Below, in pieces: positions 52,062 to 62,268 of a stretch of 64,000 bases of DNA (position 1 is its first letter; each line of letters opens with the position of its first letter). The DNA comes from Klebsiella grimontii (lineage in GTDB: Bacteria; Pseudomonadota; Gammaproteobacteria; Enterobacterales; Enterobacteriaceae). The translations under genes and the position numbers were made by a program. The DNA lies in contig NZ_FZTC01000020.1 of NCBI RefSeq assembly GCF_900200035.1, forward strand, positions 186,001 through 250,000, given 5' to 3'. The notes beneath the pieces were generated by a model. It was not told the origin of the DNA and searched no databases. It saw nothing but the letters and a program-made list of their open reading frames with translations.

Positions 52062-53475
52062 GGTCAATCTCTTGCTCACGGCAAGCCACCGCTCTTGCTA
52101 TACGCGGTGCCAGCAGCTTCGCTACCGCCGCAAAGACCGGCACGACAACCGAATTGCCAAACTGGCGATAGGCCTGGGTATCCGATACCGGAATGCGAAA
52201 ATGGTATCCCTGCGGCGCTTCAAATCCCATCAGACGCGCGCACTCGCGGGGAGTCAACCGACGCGGACGCCGAAGCTGGTTCTCCGCATCGTCAAAAGAC
52301 TTTTCGCCTAAAGGCCGATCCCAACCGCGATCGATAAGGATCTCCGCGCCATCTTTGTAGTAGCGGGCAGACAGCGTACGCGCCACGCTGCGCGGATTCT
52401 TGGGGTCAACGAGCCCGTAGCCAAAACCGTTCCCTCGCTCCTGATGCTTGCGCGCATAGCGATAGAGATATTTCCACAGCACTCTGGTGAGGATAAATTT
52501 GTCGTCAACCACGGGTTCCAGCAGCTCGCCGAAAGTTGGGCGAACGGAGGGATAGAGAGTGGCGATATCGCGCAGGGTGAATCCCTCATGCAGCTTGAGG
52601 TCGCGCCGAAAACCCACCAGCACAATGCGTTCCCGGTGCTGAGGTAAAAAATGACGCCCGTCGATCACTTTCGGATCATCCGCTCCGGTATGAGCCGCAT
52701 CAGCAACCTCATAACCCAGCTCATCCAGCGTCTGCATAATGATACGAAACGTCCGCCCCTTATCGTGGCTCTTCAGGTTTTTGACGTTCTCCAGAACAAA
52801 TATCGGCGGCTGCCGGGCGGCGATAATCCTGACTACGTCAAAGAACAGCGTCCCCTGCGTTTCGCAGGCAAAGCCGTGGGCGCGGCCAAGGGCATTCTTC
52901 TTCGATACGCCGGCGAGCGAAAAAGGCTGGCAGGGAAAGCCGGCCAGCAGAACATCATGCTGCGGGATTGTCTGGCGAATGTGCTGCGCCGCGTCTTCAT
53001 CGCTCACCTCGGGGAGATGGCTCAACGTGACGTCACGGATATCTTCATTGAAACAATGCTGCTCAGGATCGCAGTACCAGTTGGCTTTATAGGTGCGCAC
53101 CGCATGTTTATTCCACTCACTGGTAAACACGCATTGCCCGCCAATCGCCTCGAAACCATGACGAATGCCGCCGATACCGGCAAACAGATCGACGAAGCGG
53201 AATCCATAATGCGGATGATGCGCAGGCGGCTGCGGCAAGAGCGTGCGCAGGTGGGCCTGCTCCTGCGCAGTTATACGACCTGCCGCGCGCGTTACCGTCG
53301 CAACGCGCTTCAGTATAGCCGGGCTCCAGTGCTGCTCGCCGACGGCAACCAGCTGCGCGACCAGCGTTTTGACATCATATATCGCCATCAGCTGGCGCAA
53401 TAGCGCCTGCGCATCTTCTCCGGTATGTTCAACCTTCAAAGACGGGGGATTTTCCTTGGATAAATTTTGCGCCAT
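52042..53475 (-). CDS. dcm: DNA cytosine-5 methyltransferase Dcm
   Basis: Methylates the inner C of CCWGG (477 aa; E. coli 472). Motif I is [13 protein letters not shown], the catalytic Cys is in [13 protein letters not shown], and motif X is at the C-terminal end ([12 protein letters not shown]). The N-terminal extension is more variable than the core; the ATG at 53475 is preferred, with a further in-frame ATG at 53514 possible. Coupled to vsr. Confidence 0.95.
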   Translation of the reverse strand: MAQNLSKENPPSLKVEHTGEDAQALLRQLMAIYDVKTLVAQLVAVGEQHWSPAILKRVATVTRAAGRITAQEQAHLRTLLPQPPAHHPHYGFRFVDLFAGIGGIRHGFEAIGGQCVFTSEWNKHAVRTYKANWYCDPEQHCFNEDIRDVTLSHLPEVSDEDAAQHIRQTIPQHDVLLAGFPCQPFSLAGVSKKNALGRAHGFACETQGTLFFDVVRIIAARQPPIFVLENVKNLKSHDKGRTFRIIMQTLDELGYEVADAAHTGADDPKVIDGRHFLPQHRERIVLVGFRRDLKLHEGFTLRDIATLYPSVRPTFGELLEPVVDDKFILTRVLWKYLYRYARKHQERGNGFGYGLVDPKNPRSVARTLSARYYKDGAEILIDRGWDRPLGEKSFDDAENQLRRPRRLTPRECARLMGFEAPQGYHFRIPVSDTQAYRQFGNSVVVPVFAAVAKLLAPRIARAVACREQEIDHGRCPR

Positions 53476-53531
53476 AACCTCAACCAGCCCGACTATTTTT
53501 GCAGAGGTTACCATAAATAGCGCAGCCAGTT

Positions 53532-54227
53532 TTACGCGAGTGGGTTAAAGCGCTGCAAAACCTCGTCATCAATAGCCATCGGGTCTCCACGAAGCTCCGC
53601 GCTGAGCTTGGCCATAAACTGCACCAGAAAGCGCACATTGTGTATCGCCATTGCCCGGCCCTTTTCAGTCTGCATCGTTTGCGGTAAACGCAACAGCTTG
53701 CACTGGAAGTGATCCAGCGCGTAGGTTTTATCATTCAATTCCCGCCGGTCGGCAAAGGGATCGCTGGCATCAAACAAGATATTGTTCAGCGCGCCGGACA
53801 CGGCAAAAACGCGCGCCAGGCCAATCGCCCCCAACGCCTCGAGTCGATCGGCGTCCTGAACGATTTTCGCTTCTTCGCTTCGCGGAGCAATCGCCGCGCT
53901 AAAACTGTGCGCTTCAATAGCGTGTAAAACCGCCGCGTAGCGTTCAGCGGGGAAATCAGGAAAAGCTGACTGGAGGATAGCCAGCGTTTTTTCCGCCGCC
54001 ATCGCAGAAGAGCGGCTACGCTCAGGATGGTTTTTCGCCAGGCTGACGATGTCATGAAAATAGCAGGCGGTCAGGATCACCAGACGGTCAGCATCTGTAT
54101 CTTCGGCCAACCGCTGCGCTGTAGCCCATACCCGGCGGAAATGCGAAATATCATGAGCCGCATCCCCTTGCGCGTGATGTTCGGTTAGCCAGGTTTCAAA
54201 TCGTTGCTGCCAGTGAAAAAGGTCCAT
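53532..54227 (-). CDS. yedJ: HD-domain phosphohydrolase YedJ
   Basis: 231-aa HD-superfamily hydrolase, as E. coli. Metal-binding residues are in HDISHF and ACYFHDI, and the C-terminal part has AHSFSA and DADRLEALG. Natural substrate unknown (nucleotide or phosphoester hydrolase by family). Upstream of dcm. Confidence 0.92.
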   Translation of the reverse strand: MDLFHWQQRFETWLTEHHAQGDAAHDISHFRRVWATAQRLAEDTDADRLVILTACYFHDIVSLAKNHPERSRSSAMAAEKTLAILQSAFPDFPAERYAAVLHAIEAHSFSAAIAPRSEEAKIVQDADRLEALGAIGLARVFAVSGALNNILFDASDPFADRRELNDKTYALDHFQCKLLRLPQTMQTEKGRAMAIHNVRFLVQFMAKLSAELRGDPMAIDDEVLQRFNPLA

Positions 54228-54269
54228 GCACGTTCCTTAGGTAACAGGCCAGCAACGAGCATAGCAACT

Positions 54270-54551
54270 TTATTCGTGATGTTCATAGATCTGCGCATTA
54301 GGGCGCGTGTACCAGGCAATTGCGCCAAGAATGGCCCCCACGATGCCTAACACCAGAAATCCCAACAGAGCGCCAATCCATTTCCCTGCCGTTGAACCAA
54401 GTTCGCCATCAATCGTAGCGCCGGGCACGCTTTGAATCTGCCCGACAACCCACCAGTAACGCGCCATCGCCCAGAGGAAATAACCACAAAAAGCATAAAA
54501 TGCCCACAGCGCCAGTTTCCCACCAGGACTTCTTTTCGCTTTATCTTCCAT
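54270..54551 (-). CDS. Small two-helix membrane protein, YedR position
   Basis: 93-aa protein with two hydrophobic segments (LALWAFYAFCGYFLWAMARY and ALLGFLVLGIVGAILGAIAW). It occupies the place of E. coli yedR, but the sequence relation could not be confirmed. GGAG site 9 bases before the ATG. Function unknown. Confidence 0.7.
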   Translation of the reverse strand: MEDKAKRSPGGKLALWAFYAFCGYFLWAMARYWWVVGQIQSVPGATIDGELGSTAGKWIGALLGFLVLGIVGAILGAIAWYTRPNAQIYEHHE

Positions 54552-55175
54552 TCATTTGCTCTCCGTGAACTCAACAAGCAACATCACTTGCCAGTCAAAA
54601 ATAGTGATATCCATCACATTATATAGCGAAAATTCTTGCAAGGCAGCAGATCTCTCTACCCGATGCATTTTTGTGCATCATCCAGCTTCTTTGTCATAAT
54701 GCCGGCTATATATTCAATGAATTTATTCCATTTTTAAATAATACAAATTTATGAATGGCATTTAATTTCTGGCTCTTTTTCACTCACCCTCCTTCGATCC
54801 TCATTTCACCAGTCATTACTCTTACTCAGATCATCCTCTGAAAGATAAACCTACGTTTAAAGACGTGCAAAACAATTATTCGTAAAATAAATATTAAATA
54901 ACAACATATAGGATGCATGAAACTTATCTACAACAAAATCCAATCAACGAAGAAGCATAAGTCCATGTTATTAAAAGCCATAAATGCAGGAAATAAATTA
55001 TCACAAAACAATATAATTTTAATATAATGAATATAGCGGAAACATTTTGTAATATTAGATATAATTTAGTTACATATTTAATTTAAAGAAAAATGAACTT
55101 AATCGCTAGTATCAAATAGTCACCCCGGAAGGAATGACACAATTCATATTAATTATGATTAAAAGGGAATATATA
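54552..55175. other. Long AT-rich leader of the porin gene
   Basis: About 620 bp with no credible gene, strongly AT-rich from 54690 on. Such regions upstream of the Salmonella ompS1 porin bind H-NS, OmpR and LeuO; the arrangement here is similar. A small hairpin GATGCA / TGCATC lies at 54662-54679. No E. coli RseX-like sRNA was recognised. Confidence 0.5.
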
Positions 55176-56246
55176 ATGAAAAGAAAAGTACTGGCAATTC
55201 TGGTTCCAGCTTTATTAGTCGCTGGCGCGGCTAATGCAGCAGAAATCTATAATAAGAACGGCAACAAACTGGATTTCTACGGCAAAATGGTTGGCGAACA
55301 CATCATGACCCATGATGGCGACAACAACAATTCTGACGATACCTCCTATGCGCGTTTCGGCATTAAAGGCGAAACCCAGATTAGCAGCGAATTGACCGGT
55401 TATGGCCAGTTTGAATACAACATCAAAGCGGACAAACCGGAAGGTCAGCAGGGCAGCGCTACCCGTTTAGCATTCGCCGGTCTGAAATTCAGCGACTACG
55501 GTTCATTCGATTATGGTCGTAACTACGGCGTGGTTTATGACGCGGCAGGTTATACCGATATGCTGGTTGAGTGGGGCGGCGACGGCCTGGTTTACACCGA
55601 CAACTTCATGACCGGTCGTACCAACGGTGTTGCAACCTACCGTAATACCGACTTCTTCGGCATGGTTGATGGCCTTAACTTTGCTCTGCAGTATCAGGGT
55701 AAAAATAACGACACCACCGCGAAAAAATCAAACGGCGACGGTTTCGGTTTCTCCGTTAACTACAACATCGACGGCTTCGGTTTCGTTGGCGCCTACAGCA
55801 ACTCCGATCGTACTGATGAGCAAGCTGCGGACAAGCGGGGCGAAACAGCTGAAGTCTGGAACCTGGCGGCTAAATACGATGCAAATAATCTGTATGCATC
55901 AGTCATGTATGGCGAATCCCGTAACATGACTCCGCTGGAGAAAACGACTTTTGGCAGTTTTGCCAATCACACCCAGAACATCGAAGCCGTTGTTCAATAT
56001 CAATTTGATTTCGGCCTGCGTCCGTCCCTGGGCTATGTCTACGCGAAAGGTAAAGACCTTGGCGCCAAAGAAGACACCAATGCGGATATCATGAACTACG
56101 TTGAATTGGGTACCTGGTACTACTTCAACAAAAACTTCAACGTTTACACCGCATACAAATTCAATCTGATCGATGATGAAGACGCGGCGGTAAGTGGCGC
56201 AGCCACTGACGATCAGTTCGCTGTAGGTATCACCTACCAGTTCTAA
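55176..56246 (+). CDS. General porin of the OmpC/OmpF family (YedS/OmpS1-like)
   Basis: Outer-membrane trimeric porin, 356 aa, with a signal peptide [20 protein letters not shown] ending at ANA, and a mature start [15 protein letters not shown]. The C-terminal Phe (AVGITYQF) is the BAM signal. The constriction-loop motif PEFGGD of OmpC is VEWGGD here. Its position after dcm-yedJ-yedR equals that of E. coli yedS and Salmonella ompS1. The ATG at 55176 defines the signal peptide; an upstream frame to 55134 is not used. Confidence 0.9.
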   Translation: MKRKVLAILVPALLVAGAANAAEIYNKNGNKLDFYGKMVGEHIMTHDGDNNNSDDTSYARFGIKGETQISSELTGYGQFEYNIKADKPEGQQGSATRLAFAGLKFSDYGSFDYGRNYGVVYDAAGYTDMLVEWGGDGLVYTDNFMTGRTNGVATYRNTDFFGMVDGLNFALQYQGKNNDTTAKKSNGDGFGFSVNYNIDGFGFVGAYSNSDRTDEQAADKRGETAEVWNLAAKYDANNLYASVMYGESRNMTPLEKTTFGSFANHTQNIEAVVQYQFDFGLRPSLGYVYAKGKDLGAKEDTNADIMNYVELGTWYYFNKNFNVYTAYKFNLIDDEDAAVSGAATDDQFAVGITYQF

Positions 56247-56263
56247 GATTGTCTCATTAACCT

Positions 56264-56289
56264 AAAGCCCGCTTAATGCGGGCTTTTTT
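56264..56289 (+). terminator. Porin terminator
   Basis: AAGCCCGC (56265-56272) / GCGGGCTT (56278-56285) then T6, 18 bp after the stop. Confidence 0.92.
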
Positions 56290-56729
56290 CGTTGTCACCC
56301 CTAAACCACCTCCTGGGGAGGTGGTGATTGATCCTGCAAGTCTTTAGCCTTAAGAATGCCCATGCCGGAAAATCATTTGATGCTAAATTCAGTCCTGAAA
56401 ATTTCAGTTACAAGGAGGTGACTAAGCAGGAAGAGTAGCAAATTAACAAACACCGCAGGGCTGCCTGGTAATCGCCGCACCAGAACTCACGCCTCCGATA
56501 GCTCTCCGGCTTTTATATCCTCGCCATTCGGCATAATCATGTCCAAACAAACTCGGGTGGAGAAGCGTAAAACAATACCCACAGAGGAATATGTCTACTG
56601 TAATAAAAACCCTGGTTGACACAGACCACGAGTTGGCGTCAAATACTTATATTCCAGGAGCTCATTGCTTATATCAATTGCGCATTCAGTCTCTTAACTG
56701 CCCCTTTAAAAATTGATGTAAATCAATAA
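56290..56729. other. Intergenic region before the gtr cluster
   Basis: 440 bp without a recognised gene. A 9-bp perfect hairpin ACCACCTCC / GGAGGTGGT (56305-56325) lies at its start. It has the mixed composition of a decayed or transferred segment; the gtr promoter must lie here. Confidence 0.45.
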
Positions 56730-57119
56730 ATGATTAATCATACCTTGAAAAAAAACACATCCAGAGAAGCGGTCAGGTACATTATCGTTGGCCTGGCAAA
56801 TACAGCAATTACGGCAGTTGCTATATTTGGCCTGATGCAGGCCGGCATGGGAGTCTACCCTTCAAACGCAACAGGATATGTCGTTGGCATTATTTTCAGT
56901 TTTGTTATGAATGCGAAGTTCACTTTCTCAAAGACATTGAGCCCTCTGAGGTTTATCAAATTCGTATCCACATGCGCTTTTTGTTATATTTTAAATTTAA
57001 TAGCAATAAAAGTTTTTTTCATCGTCATACCTAATGCTATCTATACAGCACAAGTTGTAGGTATGATTATTTACACTACAGCTGGTTTTATTCTAAACAA
57101 ATACTGGTCAATGAAATGA
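56730..57119 (+). CDS. gtrA: GtrA-family lipid-linked glucose flippase
   Basis: 129-aa membrane protein with four hydrophobic helices and the GtrA signature REAVRYIIVGLANTAI and VGIIFSFVMNAKFTF. It is thought to flip undecaprenyl-phosphate glucose across the inner membrane. Overlaps gtrB by four bases (ATGA). Codon use and composition are markedly AT-rich compared with the backbone, indicating transfer. Confidence 0.9.
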   Translation: MINHTLKKNTSREAVRYIIVGLANTAITAVAIFGLMQAGMGVYPSNATGYVVGIIFSFVMNAKFTFSKTLSPLRFIKFVSTCAFCYILNLIAIKVFFIVIPNAIYTAQVVGMIIYTTAGFILNKYWSMK

Positions 57120-58108
57120 AAGAAATTAATATAAACAACGCGAGGAGTCAAATACCTTCGTTAGCAATCGTTGTTCCTTGTTATAATGAAAAAGACGCCT
57201 TCCCATACTGTCTGGAGGGGCTCACCACTATATTAAAAAACCTCCTGGCAAAAGAAAAAATCGCTCGAAATAGTTATATCCTCTTTGTCGATGATGGCAG
57301 TAAAGACAACACCTGGGAACAAATCAAATCCACATCACAGGAAAAGTCATTCATCCGCGGCCTGAAATTATCAAGGAACCGGGGCCATCAGATAGCCCTG
57401 CTGGCGGGGTTGGCAAACGCGGATACGGACGTTACCGTAAGTATCGATGCAGACTTACAGGATGATATAGGTTGCATTGAGAAAATGATAGACAAATATA
57501 ATGAAGGGTTTGAGATTGTTTATGGCGTACGCGACAACAGGAGTAGTGACTCAGTATTCAAAAGGGCAACAGCCAATAAATTCTATTCTCTGATGTCAGG
57601 GCTCGGTGTCAATCAGGTTCCTAACCATGCGGACTTTAGGCTTCTTAGCCGTACCGCACTGACAGCATTAAAGGATTTTAAAGAACAAAATTTATATTTA
57701 AGAGGGCTAATTCCGCTGTTGGGTTATAAGTCTAGCAGTGTTTATTATAGCAGAGATGAAAGGGTTGCAGGCGAATCAAAATACCCCTTGAAAAAGATGG
57801 TAGCACTGGCGTTAGAAGGAATAACATCTCTGACAATTACCCCGTTACGTATGATCGCCGCCGCTGGGGTTATCACATGCCTTCTATCTTCACTAGCTGC
57901 AATCTATGCCTTCATTGAGAAGATTTTGGGAAATACCGTTGCGGGTTGGACATCTGTAATGATTGCGATTTTCTTCCTTGGCGGTGTCCAGATGCTTTCT
58001 TTGGGGATAATTGGCGAATACGTTGGGAAAATATATATGGAATCCAAAAATCGGCCAAAATATTTTATCGAAGAGGTAGCAAAGCACGAAATGAGAGGCG
58101 AGCAATGA
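57116..58108 (+). CDS. gtrB: Bactoprenol glucosyltransferase GtrB
   Basis: GT2-family enzyme (330 aa) adding glucose from UDP-glucose to undecaprenyl phosphate. GT-A features: VVPCYNEKDAFP, VDDGSKDNTW and the metal-binding SIDADLQDD (DxD). Two C-terminal membrane helices anchor it. Overlaps gtrA and gtrC by ATGA junctions, so the three act as one unit. Confidence 0.92.
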   Translation: MKEININNARSQIPSLAIVVPCYNEKDAFPYCLEGLTTILKNLLAKEKIARNSYILFVDDGSKDNTWEQIKSTSQEKSFIRGLKLSRNRGHQIALLAGLANADTDVTVSIDADLQDDIGCIEKMIDKYNEGFEIVYGVRDNRSSDSVFKRATANKFYSLMSGLGVNQVPNHADFRLLSRTALTALKDFKEQNLYLRGLIPLLGYKSSSVYYSRDERVAGESKYPLKKMVALALEGITSLTITPLRMIAAAGVITCLLSSLAAIYAFIEKILGNTVAGWTSVMIAIFFLGGVQMLSLGIIGEYVGKIYMESKNRPKYFIEEVAKHEMRGEQ

Positions 58109-59562
58109 ACACTGAGGACGAACGGATGTCTCCTTGCACTAAAAAAGTTATTGCCATGCTTTACCTTGCAGCAATTTTCTTAGTTTATAGCCCAACTATT
58201 ATATTTAGTTACGCATTTTCAGACGATTGGTCGACACTATCCGATGTTTTTTCAGGGAAAGGTTCTCCGTTTCAATGGGATATGCAATCCGGCAGACCCT
58301 TGTATGCCGTTGCCAGGCGACTTGGCTTTACGCTAGTTCATAATATCAATGACCTTGCCTATCTTAGATTTTTTACCATAATAACGGTATTTGCGCTTTG
58401 CTTTTTCCTCTTTTTATTTATAGAAAAAAGAAACATATTCGAGCGTAACATCACAACAATTACCCTCCCTTTATTAATAGGCCTGACGCCGGCAATACAG
58501 GTATATAGTGCATGGGCGACATGTTTCCCGTTTGTACTCTCTATACTCCTTGCCGGAACAAGTTACGCTACATTAAAACCCGTAAACAAGAACACGACAA
58601 TTATAAGATTTGCAGCATCCATCATTATTCTATGGTTTGCATTTGCTATATATCAACCAACGGCGATGGCATTTTTATTTTTCGTCATGCTTGATAACTG
58701 CCTGAAAAAAGACAAGCCATTTTCCATGAATATTGTTTTAATCAGTGGCGCCGTTTTATTTATCGGCATGCTTGGCAGTCTGCTGTTTTCAAAATTTGTA
58801 CCCGTATGGTTATATGGCAGTTCAATTGCACGTGCCGAGTTAACTAATAATCCACTTGAGAAATTACAATGGTTTATAAAAGAACCATTGATTAACGCCA
58901 TCAACAACTTTAATATAACCCCAGGCCCCTTATTCACAACTCTCTCATTAATAATTTGCGCAATAGGTTTACTTTCAATAATAAAAGGTAAATCAGGGCC
59001 TATGAAAGTTCTCATGTTCATTATCATGGGGATTGGTGCCTACTCTCCAAACTTACTAGTCAAGGAAAACTGGGCTGCATATAGGTCGCTGATAGCACTG
59101 GAATTTTTCATATGCGCTCTTATAATTATTGGGGTAGATGCCTTGACAAGCAAACTCAATATAGCAAAAAAAGCGCTACCCATATTGACGGTATTCGCGA
59201 TGATCGCCGCATCATACAATATCTTTAATGGTTTCATTATCCCACAAAAATCGGAGTTAAACGCATTAGCAAGCGCGCTTTCCTACAAGGTGGGAAAAAC
59301 ATTTACAGGGGATGTTCTTTTTGACATTCAAGATCCCGCCTATAATGCCTTTACTAAAACACAACGTTATGACGAGTTTGGCAATATTTCCCTTGCGGCC
59401 CCCTGGGCTATCAAGGGGATGGCGGAGCAAATCTTAATGAGCAAGTCAATGCATTTCAGGCTTCCAGAGAATGTTATTCTGACGGCAAAGGAGCAATGCA
59501 CCACTGATTGCATCATTATAAAAACGGGCGATGCCATGAGGAGTTCAACCACTCACTATTGA
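58105..59562 (+). CDS. GT-C glucosyltransferase, GtrII-like O-antigen modification
   Basis: 485-aa polytopic membrane protein, third gene of a gtrABC-type operon. The SDDWSTLSD stretch near residue 38 supplies the acidic GT-C motif in the first periplasmic loop, followed by about ten membrane segments; FAIYQPTAMAF resembles GtrII-type proteins. It would transfer glucose from the lipid carrier to a specific O-antigen residue; the acceptor cannot be told from sequence. Strongly AT-rich. The start at 58105 overlaps the gtrB stop. Confidence 0.82.
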   Translation: MNTEDERMSPCTKKVIAMLYLAAIFLVYSPTIIFSYAFSDDWSTLSDVFSGKGSPFQWDMQSGRPLYAVARRLGFTLVHNINDLAYLRFFTIITVFALCFFLFLFIEKRNIFERNITTITLPLLIGLTPAIQVYSAWATCFPFVLSILLAGTSYATLKPVNKNTTIIRFAASIIILWFAFAIYQPTAMAFLFFVMLDNCLKKDKPFSMNIVLISGAVLFIGMLGSLLFSKFVPVWLYGSSIARAELTNNPLEKLQWFIKEPLINAINNFNITPGPLFTTLSLIICAIGLLSIIKGKSGPMKVLMFIIMGIGAYSPNLLVKENWAAYRSLIALEFFICALIIIGVDALTSKLNIAKKALPILTVFAMIAASYNIFNGFIIPQKSELNALASALSYKVGKTFTGDVLFDIQDPAYNAFTKTQRYDEFGNISLAAPWAIKGMAEQILMSKSMHFRLPENVILTAKEQCTTDCIIIKTGDAMRSSTTHY

Positions 59563-59594
59563 AACTTTTCATCATTCCCGCATACAGGCACATG

Positions 59595-59626
59595 ATCCCG
59601 CGCCAGATCCGCGCGGGATAGTTTTT
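59595..59626 (+). terminator. gtr operon terminator
   Basis: ATCCCGCGC / GCGCGGGAT (59595-59603, 59611-59619) followed by AGTTTTT, 33 bp after the last gtr gene. Confidence 0.85.
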
Positions 59627-60016
59627 ATCAAGGCCGCTCCGGCCAGGGTCATAAGTTTCTCTATCGCCTCATAGCGCTCACTCGACAACAAACCATGCTT
59701 TTACTGCTTTCCTGAGTTCGCTCCTTTTCATCCATCATCCATTCTCTTTAAGATACTCTTACAGAATCCGTGTGTAGCAAGGGCAGTTAACTGCTTTGTT
59801 ATCAGGGATGCGCGACGGGCTAAGTTATTGTTAAGAGTGTGAGCTTGTGAGCTTGTGAGCTAAAGAGGATAAAAGTGGATGCCCAACAAGAGGCAACATG
59901 GTAAAAAAGACAGCGTTAGAGGCGAGAAAACAGAGCGATAGAAAGAAATTTTAATGCAGGGATTCATGCAGGGCAAAATCAAAAGCGCTTTGTGACTGAT
60001 TGATTTTGTTGAAAAG
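59627..60016. other. Intergenic region before tRNA-Ser
   Basis: 390 bp with no recognised gene. It contains the GTGAGCTT tandem repeat (59839-59861) and the 3' flank of the leftward tRNA-Ser. The E. coli hchA-yodB block found in this interval is absent. Confidence 0.45.
59839..59861. repeat. Three-copy 8-bp tandem repeat
   Basis: GTGAGCTT repeated three times with the last copy incomplete (59839-59861), in noncoding DNA left of tRNA-Ser; a possible slippage site. Confidence 0.7.
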
Positions 60017-60106
60017 TGGCGGAGAGAGGGGGATTTGAACCCCCGGTAGAGTTGCCCCTACTCCGGTTTTCGAGACCGGTCCGTTCAGCCGCTCCGGCAT
60101 CTCTCC
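60017..60106 (-). tRNA. serU: tRNA-Ser (CGA)
   Basis: 90-nt class II tRNA with encoded CCA. Acceptor GGAGAGA / TCTCTCC, anticodon CGA in TCTCGAAA, extra arm between. Equivalent to E. coli serU next to mtfA. Confidence 0.96.
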
Positions 60107-60196
60107 GCTGTTGAGGTTGCTATAATGCCAGGTTCTTTGGCATTTTAATAGTTCCTGTCTCTTTAATTCAGTTCAAGTGACGACTTTGCGAGCAAT

Positions 60197-60997
60197 ATGA
60201 TATTTAAATGGCCCTGGAAAGCAGATGAAGAGTCCGGCAACGCGGAAATCCCCTGGGAAAAGGCGCTTGCCATTCCCGTATTAGCCAACCTCTCCGAACA
60301 TGAGCAGCAGCAGCTGGTGCAGATGGCTTCCCGCTTTTTGCAACAAAAGCGTCTGGTTGCCTTACAGGGGCTCGAGCTTACTCCCCTGCACAGCGCTCGT
60401 ATCGCGCTACTGTTTTGCCTGCCGGTTCTCGAGCTGGGTATCGAATGGTTAGATGGTTTTCACGAAGTGCTTATCTACCCTGCCCCGTTCGTCGTCGATG
60501 ACGAATGGGAAGATGATATCGGCCTGGTGCATAACCAGCGAATCGTACAATCAGGTCAAAGCTGGCAGCAGGGGCCGATTGTACTCAACTGGCTGGATAT
60601 TCAGGACTCCTTCGATGCGTCCGGTTTCAATCTGATAGTCCATGAAGTGGCGCATAAGCTGGATACCCGCAATGGCGATCGCGCAAGCGGCGTACCCTTC
60701 ATCCCCCTGCGTGAGGTAGCGGGCTGGGAACACGATCTCCATGCCGCTATGAACAATATTCAGGATGAGATAGACCTGGTCGGTGAAAGCGCCGCGAGTA
60801 TCGATGCGTATGCGGCCACCGACCCTGCCGAATGTTTCGCCGTGCTCTCTGAATACTTCTTCAGCGCGCCAGAGCTATTTGCTCCCCGCTTTCCCGCGCT
60901 TTGGCAGCGTTTCTGCCTTTTTTATCGTCAGGATCCGCTGAAGAGATTACGTGAGAATAGCCCGCCAGATGATAGCGATAACCCGGTAGTACACTAA
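60197..60997 (+). CDS. mtfA: Mlc-interacting zinc metallopeptidase MtfA (YeeI)
   Basis: 266-aa protein with the zinc-protease motif HEVAHKLD (HExxH) near residue 150 and a downstream glutamate region ([11 protein letters not shown]). In E. coli it binds the repressor Mlc and relieves ptsG repression. Between tRNA-Ser and tRNA-Asn as in E. coli. Confidence 0.95.
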   Translation: MIFKWPWKADEESGNAEIPWEKALAIPVLANLSEHEQQQLVQMASRFLQQKRLVALQGLELTPLHSARIALLFCLPVLELGIEWLDGFHEVLIYPAPFVVDDEWEDDIGLVHNQRIVQSGQSWQQGPIVLNWLDIQDSFDASGFNLIVHEVAHKLDTRNGDRASGVPFIPLREVAGWEHDLHAAMNNIQDEIDLVGESAASIDAYAATDPAECFAVLSEYFFSAPELFAPRFPALWQRFCLFYRQDPLKRLRENSPPDDSDNPVVH

Positions 60998-61097
60998 AAC
61001 AACGACCTGCGCTAAATTTAGCCATTTGAATCAGCAAGTTAAATTTGGTGTTGACACAAAAATACGAGACCAGTAGTATTCGCCTCGTTCACACGAT

Positions 61098-61173
61098 TCC
61101 TCTGTAGTTCAGTCGGTAGAACGGCGGACTGTTAATCCGTATGTCACTGGTTCGAGTCCAGTCAGAGGAGCCA
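61098..61173 (+). tRNA. asnT: tRNA-Asn (GUU)
   Basis: 76 nt with encoded CCA. Acceptor TCCTCTG / CAGAGGA, anticodon GTT in CTGTTAA. tRNA-Asn genes are the integration sites of yersiniabactin islands and ICEKp elements; the 3' end CCAGTCAGAGGAGCCA is the usual attachment core, here seen once, with no integrase beside it. Confidence 0.97.
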
Positions 61174-61181
61174 AATTTGAA

Positions 61182-61209
61182 AAGCCTGCTTTTGAAGCAG
61201 GCTTTTTTT
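61182..61209 (+). terminator. tRNA-Asn terminator
   Basis: AAGCCTGCTT / AAGCAGGCTT with a 3-nt loop, then T7, 8 bp after the CCA. Confidence 0.9.
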
Positions 61210-61373
61210 ATTTTCATTTCCTCCTCCACAGCGGAAGAATTTTGGGATCAATTGGGTTCGATGACGGAGTACCCCAAATGTCCCTTAACGCCTCAAAAAC
61301 AGAAATTGAGTACCATTACAAAACTCTTCTAAGACAGTCTTACCGCCACTCGCTCATACTGGTCAAACGCGCC

Positions 61374-61807
61374 TCATGGTTTCATAACGATGCGGCCAAG
61401 CGATTTCGCTGTCTCAGCGAATTTATGGGCCGCGGCAGCGTTAGCCTGGGGGAAGATGCGGTCAATGACACCCCTGATGCGCCCTGCAGCTACAGCCTGC
61501 AACATGTCGTCCACACGTGTCCGAACTCCGTGCCTTTCAAAAAGGGGTCCTATGAATACCCCCATGAGTGTCTGGTTAGACTGCATTGGCGACCACAGAT
61601 CGACAGTCAGACTGCCCGCGGCCGCGTAGCCGACGACCCATGAAGGACAAGGAGGCGGCGTTGAACGGCGGTTGATCAGATCCCCCCTTCAATTGAGATA
61701 GTCTCGACAGAAATCAGAACGTCGTCAGGTTCCGCGACCGGATCGGGAATATCGACATATTTCAGGACGCCGGGAGCGCCTTGCACGTCATAACCCGCTG
61801 CTTTCAC
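61374..61807 (-). pseudogene. Decayed zinc-type alcohol dehydrogenase/quinone oxidoreductase
   Basis: A GTG start at 61807 with GGAGG upstream begins KAAGYDVQGAPGVLKYVDIP and reads to ETISIEGG, then hits a stop caused by loss of one G in a G run (about 61685). After restoring it the frame continues DLINRRSTP to VVGYAAAG, and jumps straight to the C-terminal part (SLTVDLWSPMQSNQ to GRIVMKP). The NAD-binding middle of a 320-aa family member is missing. So: one frameshift plus one large internal deletion. Confidence 0.75.
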
Positions 61808-61878
61808 AAGTATTCCTCCGTCTCTCTGACCGCTCGGCAGTCACCACCATCGCCCGCTGCCACACGGCTCCGTAACGC

Positions 61879-62268
61879 TTAGGGCAGCCTGGCAATCACC
61901 TTAATCTCAAACTTGAATCCATACAGCCACGTCACGCCGATCCCGGTCAACGTAGGGTAAGGCGCTTCCCCCCAATATTCTGGCAGGATACTCCAGATAG
62001 CGTCGAGGTTTGTCTCGGGATCGACGACAAAGAGGGTAACGTCAACCACGTCACCAAACGTGCAGCCCGCAGCCGCGAGAACAGCATTAAGATTATTGAA
62101 TGCCAGCCTGACCTGCGCTTTTAGATCGGGCTCAGGCGAACCATCCTCCCGGCTACCAACCTGCCCCGAAACGAACAAGAAACCGTTAGATTTGATGGCT
62201 GGTGAATAGCGATTGCGCTCATAGAGAGCCTGTCGACCGGAGGGGAAAACGGCTTCACGTGCTGTCAT
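61879..62268 (-). CDS. RidA/YjgF family protein
   Basis: 129-aa member of the RidA (Rid) superfamily, expected to hydrolyse reactive enamine/imine intermediates. Segments such as GFLFVSGQVGS, FNNLNAVLAAAGCTF and VVDVTLFVVD fit the fold, but the key Arg of true RidA could not be placed with certainty, so another Rid subgroup is likely. Start at 62268 with AAGG; the frame to 62292 is not used. Divergent from a LysR gene, which is the probable regulator. Confidence 0.83.
   Translation of the reverse strand: MTAREAVFPSGRQALYERNRYSPAIKSNGFLFVSGQVGSREDGSPEPDLKAQVRLAFNNLNAVLAAAGCTFGDVVDVTLFVVDPETNLDAIWSILPEYWGEAPYPTLTGIGVTWLYGFKFEIKVIARLP

Noticed and set aside
56730..59562. gtr genes as part of a resident prophage
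   Set aside because: No integrase, capsid, tail or excisionase genes are present on either side; only the three glycan genes are seen.
61242..61643. Plus-strand 133-codon frame after tRNA-Asn
   Set aside because: It runs antisense to the decayed oxidoreductase, whose translated pieces make sense on the minus strand, and it has no start signals.
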